Assembly (NCBI GenBank): GCA_947039055.1
Contig: CAMQYB010000080.1
Location: 1-7,697 of the forward strand
DNA: 7,697 nt
Direction of reading: 5' to 3'
Source: an uncultured Deferribacteraceae bacterium
GTDB taxonomy: Bacteria > Chrysiogenota > Deferribacteres > Deferribacterales > Mucispirillaceae
This document shows positions 1 through 4,908 of the stretch, one piece after another. Numbering within the stretch: the first letter of the stretch is position 1; each line of letters starts with the position of its first letter. The position numbers and the translations under genes were made by a program. The notes beneath the pieces were generated by a model. The model had not been told where the DNA came from. It worked only from the letters and a program-made list of their open reading frames with translations, and ran no database searches.

Positions 1-77
1 AAAAATAAGAGATTGAAATTGAGCTCTTACATTATTATTCATATTGAAGTATAATGATCATGTTCTGAATCACTAAC

Positions 78-99
78 TGTTATTATCATTATAATAACA
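78..99. repeat. Perfect inverted repeat upstream of the M16 gene
   Basis: The arms TGTTATTAT (78-86) and ATAATAACA (91-99) are exact reverse complements around the spacer CATT. No T-tract follows, so this does not look like an intrinsic terminator of an upstream gene. The size and symmetry suit a dimeric regulator. The core ATCATTAT also matches part of the Fur box consensus (about 12 of 19 positions when aligned by eye), which is suggestive only in DNA this AT-rich. Its function is inferred. Confidence 0.4.
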
Positions 100-110
100 A
101 TCAATTATGA

Positions 111-127
111 ATTATAAGTCTTATAAT
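111..127. repeat. Second inverted repeat, overlapping a TATAAT hexamer
   Basis: ATTATAAG (111-118) and CTTATAAT (120-127) are exact reverse complements around a single central T. The right arm contains TATAAT (122-127), but I find no acceptable -35 box at the right distance upstream, so I do not call a promoter here. A short AT-rich palindrome of this kind could also occur by chance. Confidence 0.3.
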
Positions 128-173
128 CTGTCTTATGTATGTATTCGATAATGAAGTCAAAAGTAAAAAGTAT

Positions 174-204
174 ATTGTTTCAACAATGGTAATAGATCTA
201 AAAT
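174..204 (+). promoter_or_regulatory. Candidate promoter of the M16 gene, with overlapping palindrome
   Basis: The inverted repeat ATTGTT (174-179), tc, AACAAT (182-187) is perfect. It overlaps a possible -35 box TTGTTT (175-180). Eighteen bases downstream is a possible -10 box TAAAAT (199-204), one mismatch from TATAAT. Transcription would then start near 211 and leave a leader of about 55 nt. The -35 is weak (three of six positions). If the promoter is real, a protein bound to the palindrome would block it. An alternative TATAAT lies at 50-55, also without a good -35. Confidence 0.28.
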
Positions 205-253
205 AACAGTAGATAGGTATTTGTGTCATCAGAATTAAGTTCTATTTTTATAT

Positions 254-260
254 AGGAGGT
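254..260 (+). promoter_or_regulatory. Ribosome binding site of the M16 gene
   Basis: AGGAGGT lies 6 nt before the ATG at 267, which is a near-perfect anti-16S match at near-ideal spacing. It fixes the start of the M16 gene and predicts efficient translation. Confidence 0.85.
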
Positions 261-266
261 ATAAAA

Positions 267-3110
267 ATGTTTAAAATATTAGCAATAAATTTATTGATTA
301 TGATAGGGTTAGGGTTCGCCTATAACACTAAATATAGCTACGCAAAAAACAGCAAATTAATTATAGATAAAATTAGAGGAAAAGATAAACTTCCTTTTAG
401 TGATAAAATAATTGTAGGTCAGTTAAACAACGGATTAACATATTACATCCGTAGTAACAATCTACCTGTTGATAAACTTGAACTACGTTTAAATGTTCGA
501 AGTGGTTCATTAGATGAAGCAGATAACGAGAGAGGGATCGCTCATTTTGTCGAACACATGGCGTTTAACGGTACGAAAAATTTTAAAGGTAACGACGTTA
601 TCAAGTTTATGGAGCAAGCAGGGTTAACTTTTGGACAGCACAGTAATGCTTCAACATCAACCGATTATACAAATTATCAATTATCAATTCCAACAAAGGA
701 TCAAAAACTTGTAGGCGATGCGTTTAGTATATTACGAGATTGGGCTGACGGAATAACTTTTGATGAAAAAGAAGTTCAAAAAGAGAAAGATGTAATCATT
801 GAAGAGTGGAGAAGCAGAAATACAACTTTCAACAGAGTAAGAGTTAAAACAAGAGAGATATTATTTGACGGTTCAAAATATAAAGATAGAGACCCGATAG
901 GATTAGTAGATATAATTTCAAACGCTAACAGTGAGCTTTTAAAAGGGTACTATAATAAATGGTATGTGCCATCAAATATGTCTATCATAGTTGTTGGTGA
1001 TATTGATGTGAATGAAGCTGAAAAATTAATTATAAAAAACTTCTCATCACTTAAATCTAAAAACCTAGCTGAGAAAGCTGATAAGACTGTACCTATCAAA
1101 AAAGGGTTAAGGTTCAATATTATATCGGATAAAGAAGCTCCGTCGACATCTGTATCGTTGATCTATTTAACGAATAATAACAGAGTTACAACTTATGAAG
1201 ATCTTGAGAAAAAAACTTTAAATCAAGCAGCAACTAATATGCTTAACAGACGGGTGTCGTCGAAAATATTAGAGGATAAAACTGATATAGTTAATTTTGG
1301 TTCAAGCACAAATAATATTACAGAAAATTTATATGCAACAACTTTTTATATAGTAACAAAACCAGAGCGTGTACGAGATGATGTGAAATCTATGCTCCTA
1401 GAAATCGAAAGTATAAAACGTGATGGATTTAATCAAGATGAAGTTGATGAATTTGTGTTAAGACAAAAATCTACTTTAGCAAGACTTGCGGATATTGATT
1501 ATAAAAGTAACTCATCAGAGATCGTCTCACTCATATCAACTTATGATACAAACAGAGATTATTTAACGGAGTATCATCAAGATGAACTTCTGTTAAATAA
1601 GATATTTGATGAAAACAATCTTGAAGATTACAACAAAGCATTTAACGATCTTTTAAAGAGTGATGGCAAGATTTTAATTGTTACAACTCCTGAAAGTGAT
1701 CTTGATAAAATGAAACTTGATGAGAAAGAGTTTATACAAATCGAGAAAGAAGTAGCTTATGTAAAACTTACAAAATTTGAAGGAGCAGGAGTTATAACCT
1801 CTCTAATTAACGATAAGATTGTTAGTGGAAAAATCGTCAAAGAAGAGAGCATTAAAAATATTGATGCAGAGTTAATCACATTTGAAAATGGTGTACGACT
1901 GCTTTTAAAACCTAACAACAGCGAGAAGAATAAGTTTGTTATGATCGGTAAAAAAGAGGGTGGTTCATCTTCGTTAAACGATAAAGATGTGCTTGTTGCA
2001 AATTTAGTATTGGCAGTTGTCGGCAATAGTGGGTTCGATGATATTTCTATAAATCAGCTACGAACATATATGGCAGATAAAAGAATTGCGATAGGGCCAA
2101 CTGTAAATAAAAACAGTTTTGATTTTGAAGCAGAGGGAGATTTTCAAGATATTGAGACTATGTTTCAACTTCTTTATAAGTATATAACATCAGCTAATAT
2201 TGATGAAAAAGTTTTAGAGTCTATACTTGATTCATACACGGTAGCCTTAGCAGGAGATGAGAAAAACAAATATAAAAACTTTATACGAGTAGCCTCAAAA
2301 GAGATGTATAACGATAAATATAGAAGAGAGTATTTAGAACTTGCAGATCTAAAAGGGTTAGATAAAACAGAGTTGTTAGAGATATATAATAACAATTTTA
2401 ACGACATCAATAATTTTGTATTTGTATTAGTTGGAGATTTTGATAAAGAGAAAGTTGTTAAATATGCAGCTAGATATTTAGGATCAATCAAGAGTTCTAA
2501 TAGAGCAAACACGAAAGCTATTGATAGAGGTATAAAACTTTCAAAAAGTTACGGTAAGAAAGATGGGTACGGCGATGTTGAAGATAGATCAACTGTATCA
2601 ATCAAGTTTGATAAAGATGCAAAACACCTTGAAAACGGTGGGTATATATCGGCACTTGCAGGCAGTATAATATCTATTAGGTTACGAGAAAAAATTAGAG
2701 AAGATAAGAGTGGAGTATATTCATCTAACGTGATGGTATCGTACTCTGACTTTCCTGAAGATAAATTTGTAGGTGGAATATCGTTTACAACTGATCCTAA
2801 AAAAAGAGATGATATAATTAAAGAGTCTCTGCAAGTGATAGATAATATTGTTAAAGATGGTATAACGGAGAGCGAGTTAAAAACTGCTAAAACTCAGTAC
2901 GGTTTACAGATGAACACTGCAAGTCAGAGCAATAATTTTTGGGCAGATAATTTAGCAACTACTATTATTAGTAACGATGATCTTTTATCACTTGATGAAC
3001 TTATGAAGATTATTAATTCGATAACTGTGACTGATGTTAATAAATTTCTAAAAGAGTATATGGATGATATTAATACATTCATAACGGTTTATAATCCAGA
3101 GAAAAAGTGA
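267..3110 (+). CDS. Exported PqqL-like M16 zinc metallopeptidase (insulinase/pitrilysin family)
   Basis: This is a 947-residue, two-lobed M16 protease. Residues 1-26 look like a Sec signal peptide (MFKILA start, hydrophobic core to about 20, possible cleavage after SYA at 26), so the enzyme should act in the periplasm or envelope. The inverted zinc motif HFVEH is at 93-97 (H93 and H97 ligands, E96 catalytic base), and E173 lies at the distance expected for the third ligand. Typical family stretches are NGTKNF (101-106), RDPIGL (208-213) and VVGDID (242-247). The second lobe (about 535-947) lacks a zinc motif but keeps VGDFD (722-726) and the substrate-binding Arg/Tyr pair (R811, Y818 in the IRE...SGVY segment), so both lobes look intact. 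From memory, length and motifs (DRDPIGL, RFNIISDKE, SGVY) resemble E. coli PqqL (about 930 residues), which has been linked to degradation of imported ferredoxin. No TonB receptor or pqq gene is visible here, so the substrate is unknown. The family call is firm; the PqqL-like role is inference. The gene stands alone and ends at a strong terminator. Confidence 0.93.
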   Translation: MFKILAINLLIMIGLGFAYNTKYSYAKNSKLIIDKIRGKDKLPFSDKIIVGQLNNGLTYYIRSNNLPVDKLELRLNVRSGSLDEADNERGIAHFVEHMAFNGTKNFKGNDVIKFMEQAGLTFGQHSNASTSTDYTNYQLSIPTKDQKLVGDAFSILRDWADGITFDEKEVQKEKDVIIEEWRSRNTTFNRVRVKTREILFDGSKYKDRDPIGLVDIISNANSELLKGYYNKWYVPSNMSIIVVGDIDVNEAEKLIIKNFSSLKSKNLAEKADKTVPIKKGLRFNIISDKEAPSTSVSLIYLTNNNRVTTYEDLEKKTLNQAATNMLNRRVSSKILEDKTDIVNFGSSTNNITENLYATTFYIVTKPERVRDDVKSMLLEIESIKRDGFNQDEVDEFVLRQKSTLARLADIDYKSNSSEIVSLISTYDTNRDYLTEYHQDELLLNKIFDENNLEDYNKAFNDLLKSDGKILIVTTPESDLDKMKLDEKEFIQIEKEVAYVKLTKFEGAGVITSLINDKIVSGKIVKEESIKNIDAELITFENGVRLLLKPNNSEKNKFVMIGKKEGGSSSLNDKDVLVANLVLAVVGNSGFDDISINQLRTYMADKRIAIGPTVNKNSFDFEAEGDFQDIETMFQLLYKYITSANIDEKVLESILDSYTVALAGDEKNKYKNFIRVASKEMYNDKYRREYLELADLKGLDKTELLEIYNNNFNDINNFVFVLVGDFDKEKVVKYAARYLGSIKSSNRANTKAIDRGIKLSKSYGKKDGYGDVEDRSTVSIKFDKDAKHLENGGYISALAGSIISIRLREKIREDKSGVYSSNVMVSYSDFPEDKFVGGISFTTDPKKRDDIIKESLQVIDNIVKDGITESELKTAKTQYGLQMNTASQSNNFWADNLATTIISNDDLLSLDELMKIINSITVTDVNKFLKEYMDDINTFITVYNPEKK

Positions 3111-3352
3111 CTTAAAAATTGTGATTAGGTTATAAGTTTTACATAGTATATATCTATTTAAATAAGTTATTTAGTTTTGGGTGTACACATTAGTATAGAT
3201 AAAAAAAGTACTCTGCATTTTATTGTAGAGTACTTTTTTTTATGTTCAATTCTATATTAGAAAAAATTTAAATTTTTGTTAACGTATTATATATTTGATA
3301 CTGCATTTACTACTTTACATAAAATATCAAACAGTATAGCAACCTATAAGTG
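3111..3352. other. Convergent intergenic region between the M16 gene and dapL
   Basis: This non-coding gap lies between two genes that point at each other. Its main feature is the terminator at 3201-3240. It also holds small AT-only palindromes: TAAATAA/TTATTTA around a single G at 3159-3173, GTGTACAC at 3181-3188, and AAAAATTT/AAATTTTT at 3262-3277. None has the G+C-rich stem needed for a second terminator. No open reading frame with a ribosome binding site is seen. Confidence 0.6.
3201..3240. terminator. Bidirectional intrinsic terminator shared by the M16 gene and dapL
   Basis: The left arm (3201-3217: seven A, then GTACTCTGCA) pairs with the right arm (3224-3240: TGTAGAGTAC, then seven T) over 17 pairs with one G-U wobble. 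The loop is 6 nt (3218-3223). On the + strand the hairpin runs into eight T (3234-3241), and on the - strand the A-tract gives the matching U-tract. It can therefore stop transcripts from both convergent genes, 91 bp past the M16 stop and 113 bp past the dapL stop. Confidence 0.9.
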
Positions 3353-4588
3353 TTATATAAATTTAGTTGAAGTTATTCTTTTCACAGCTTCGATAGTTCT
3401 ATCTCTATCGCCGAACGCTGTTAGACGAAAATATCCTTCGCCTTCTGGTCCAAATCCTGATCCAGGAGTTCCAACAACATGACATTTTTCAAGTAGTATA
3501 TCAAGGAAATCAATAGACTTAATCCCTTTAGGTAATTTCCACCAAATATATGGAGCATTAACTCCACCGTATACTTCATACCCAGCTTCTGTTAAGCCGT
3601 CCATAATAATTTTAGCGTTTGTCATATAATATTCAACTAACTCTTTAGTCTCTTTTTTACCTTGAGGAGAGTATACAGCTTCTGCTGCTTTTTGAACGAT
3701 ATAAGGCACGCCGTTAAATTTTGTAGTTTGTCTTCTGTTCCACAATTTATTAACTGAGTATAATTCACCTTTATCAGTGTATGCTTCAAGTTCTTTAGGT
3801 ACAACGGTGTATGCACAACGCACACCAGTAAATCCTGCTGTTTTAGAGAATGAGTTAAACTCTATTGCAACTTTTTTAGCACCTTCAACTTCGTATATAG
3901 ATTTAGGAAGAGAGTCATCAGTAATATATTCTCTGTACGCTGCATCATATAATATGATCGCTTTATTTTTAGTAGCGTAATCTATCCATTTTTTTAATTC
4001 ATCTTTAGTTAGTGCTGTTCCAGTTGGATTGTTAGGAGAGCATAGATATATTAAGTTCACATTTGTATCAGGTAGAGCTGGTGAAAAACCGTTCTCTTTA
4101 TTAGTTGGAAGGTATACAATTTTATCAAAATATCCATTATCTTTAATCTCACCAGTTCGTCCAGCCATAACGTTACTATCAAGATACACAGGGTATACAG
4201 GATCGCAAATTGCAACGATAGAATCTGTTGAAAATAATTCTTGAATGTTTCCAACATCACATTTAGCACCATCACTTACGAATACTTCGTCTTTAGAGAA
4301 CTCAATCCCACGAGTTTTATAATCGTTTTCGATAATAGTATTGATTAAGAAATCGTATCCTTGTTCAGGACCATACCCTCTAAAAGTTTCTTTTATACCC
4401 ATTTCATCAACGGCGTTATGCATAGCAGTTAGAACTGTTTTTGTGATAGGCAGAGTAACATCACCGATCCCTAAACGTATTATATCTGCGTTAGGATTTT
4501 TTGCTAAAAATGTGTTTATCTGTTTAGCGATATGTGCAAAAAGATAGCTTCCTTGTAATTTTAAATAGTTACTGTTAATTTTTGTCAT
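3353..4588 (-). CDS. dapL: LL-diaminopimelate aminotransferase
   Basis: This PLP-dependent enzyme converts tetrahydrodipicolinate to LL-diaminopimelate with glutamate as amino donor. That is the one-step shortcut of lysine and meso-DAP synthesis, which bypasses the succinylated or acetylated intermediates. It acts in the cytoplasm, normally as a homodimer. The 411-residue length is usual for the family. Diagnostic segments are RLGIGDVTLPI (38-48), FRGYGPEQGYDFL (69-81), SDGAKCD (105-111), CSPNNPTG (183-190), YDAAYREY (214-221), SFSKTAGFTGVR (246-257) and GFGPEGEGYFR (378-388). The PLP Schiff-base lysine is K249, and R388 is the expected carboxylate-binding arginine. All key residues are present. 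The ATG at 4588 is preceded by AGAGGAG. The gene is monocistronic here: it diverges from the M66 gene, converges with the M16 gene, and no dapA, dapB or dapF is adjacent. The call separates well from other class I aminotransferases because of the GYGPEQGYDFL and SDGAKCD segments. Confidence 0.95.
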   Translation of the reverse strand: MTKINSNYLKLQGSYLFAHIAKQINTFLAKNPNADIIRLGIGDVTLPITKTVLTAMHNAVDEMGIKETFRGYGPEQGYDFLINTIIENDYKTRGIEFSKDEVFVSDGAKCDVGNIQELFSTDSIVAICDPVYPVYLDSNVMAGRTGEIKDNGYFDKIVYLPTNKENGFSPALPDTNVNLIYLCSPNNPTGTALTKDELKKWIDYATKNKAIILYDAAYREYITDDSLPKSIYEVEGAKKVAIEFNSFSKTAGFTGVRCAYTVVPKELEAYTDKGELYSVNKLWNRRQTTKFNGVPYIVQKAAEAVYSPQGKKETKELVEYYMTNAKIIMDGLTEAGYEVYGGVNAPYIWWKLPKGIKSIDFLDILLEKCHVVGTPGSGFGPEGEGYFRLTAFGDRDRTIEAVKRITSTKFI

Positions 4589-4600
4589 TATTAAATTGAA

Positions 4601-4607
4601 CTCCTCT
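4601..4607 (-). promoter_or_regulatory. Ribosome binding site of dapL
   Basis: Read on the minus strand, AGAGGAG ends 12 nt before the ATG at 4588. The sequence is a strong match, but the spacing is longer than the usual 5-9 nt. No in-frame alternative start sits closer, and the family-typical N-terminus supports this ATG. Confidence 0.65.
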
Positions 4608-4685
4608 TTAGTTAGTTATGTCGTTATTTTAGTATATTATCATGTTCCGATATGCATCGTTTAGTAATATTAAAATAGGACGATC

Positions 4686-4713
4686 ATTATAACATAGAGA
4701 TATTATCTATCAA
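4686..4713 (-). promoter_or_regulatory. Probable sigma-70-type promoter of dapL
   Basis: On the minus strand, TTGATA (4713-4708, five of six consensus positions) is followed after 16 bp by TATAAT (4691-4686, perfect). Transcription would start near 4679, giving a leader of about 90 nt before the dapL ATG. This is the best promoter match in the window. Its -35 box lies inside the palindrome at 4702-4721, which suggests repression by an unknown regulator. Confidence 0.6.
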
Positions 4714-4721
4714 TAGATAAT
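4702..4721. repeat. 20-bp perfect palindrome over the dapL -35 box (candidate operator)
   Basis: ATTATCTAT (4702-4710) and ATAGATAAT (4713-4721) are exact reverse complements around CA. The 9-bp arms and short spacer fit a homodimeric helix-turn-helix repressor. The site covers the -35 hexamer of the dapL promoter. It lies about 190 bp upstream of the divergent M66 gene, so it could also affect that gene. The regulator is unknown. Confidence 0.5.
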
Positions 4722-4908
4722 TTATAATTTTGCAATGTTTTATTATTTATTAAACATTAGAGCGTTTATTACGATGATTATAGTTGCATATAAGCATAAA
4801 AGGTTTATGTTGTAATAGGTAGATATAGTATAGTGTTGTATATCGATTTAGTGATGATAGAAAAAATTGCTATTTATTGTTGATGTGTTGAATGATTTAG
4901 GGGTTTTT
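4722..4908 (+). other. Leader region of the M66 lipoprotein gene
   Basis: This AT-rich stretch contains no gene. It holds a 15-bp inverted repeat, CATAAA agg TTTATG (4795-4809), and several TATAAT-like hexamers (4723-4728 TATAAT, 4824-4829 and 4829-4834 TATAGT). None has a convincing -35 partner at 16-18 bp, so I cannot place the M66 promoter. A TTG at 4867 is in frame with the gene but has no Shine-Dalgarno sequence. Confidence 0.5.
4899..4903 (+). promoter_or_regulatory. Ribosome binding site that decides the M66 start
   Basis: AGGGG ends 5 nt before the ATG at 4909. It supports that ATG over the in-frame TTG 42 nt upstream. Starting at the ATG also leaves a canonical lipoprotein signal peptide (MKFNF followed by a hydrophobic core), which a start at the TTG would bury. 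Confidence 0.7.

Noticed and set aside
221..248. TTGTGT, 16 bp, TATTTT considered as a promoter for the M16 gene
   Set aside because: Transcription would start inside the ribosome binding site (254-260) and leave no usable leader.
2174..2512. Minus-strand open frame of 112 codons inside the M16 gene
   Set aside because: It is a shadow of a clearly conserved protein on the + strand and shows no start signal or recognisable domain. The same applies to the frames at 1757-2026, 5100-5483, 5665-5847 and 6499-6687.
3083..3103. Near-repeat between the end of the M16 gene (TVYNPEK) and the start of the M66 gene (TVYPEK, 4983-5001): AACGGTTTAT and CCAGAGAAA are shared with a 3-bp insertion
   Set aside because: The match is only 19 bases, is interrupted, and lies inside two unrelated coding regions. 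It could be an old recombination trace, but chance and similar codon use explain it as well.
3262..3277. 16-bp AT-only palindrome AAAAATTT/AAATTTTT considered as a second terminator for dapL
   Set aside because: The stem has no G or C and would be unstable, and a strong terminator lies just beyond it.
3294..3337. Interleaved inverted repeats (TTTGATA/TATCAAA and ATACTG/CAGTAT) downstream of dapL
   Set aside because: The arms are 6-7 bp with 24-28 nt loops and no T-tract, so this is neither a convincing terminator nor a known recombination site.
3276..3482. Open + strand frame of 68 codons starting at a TTG
   Set aside because: More than half of it overlaps the 3' end of dapL on the other strand, it has no ribosome binding site, and its sequence is an antisense reading of the conserved DapL C-terminus.
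4867..4908. Extension of the M66 gene to an in-frame TTG start, adding 14 residues
   Set aside because: There is no Shine-Dalgarno site before the TTG. The ATG at 4909 has AGGGG 5 nt upstream and gives a proper lipoprotein signal peptide.
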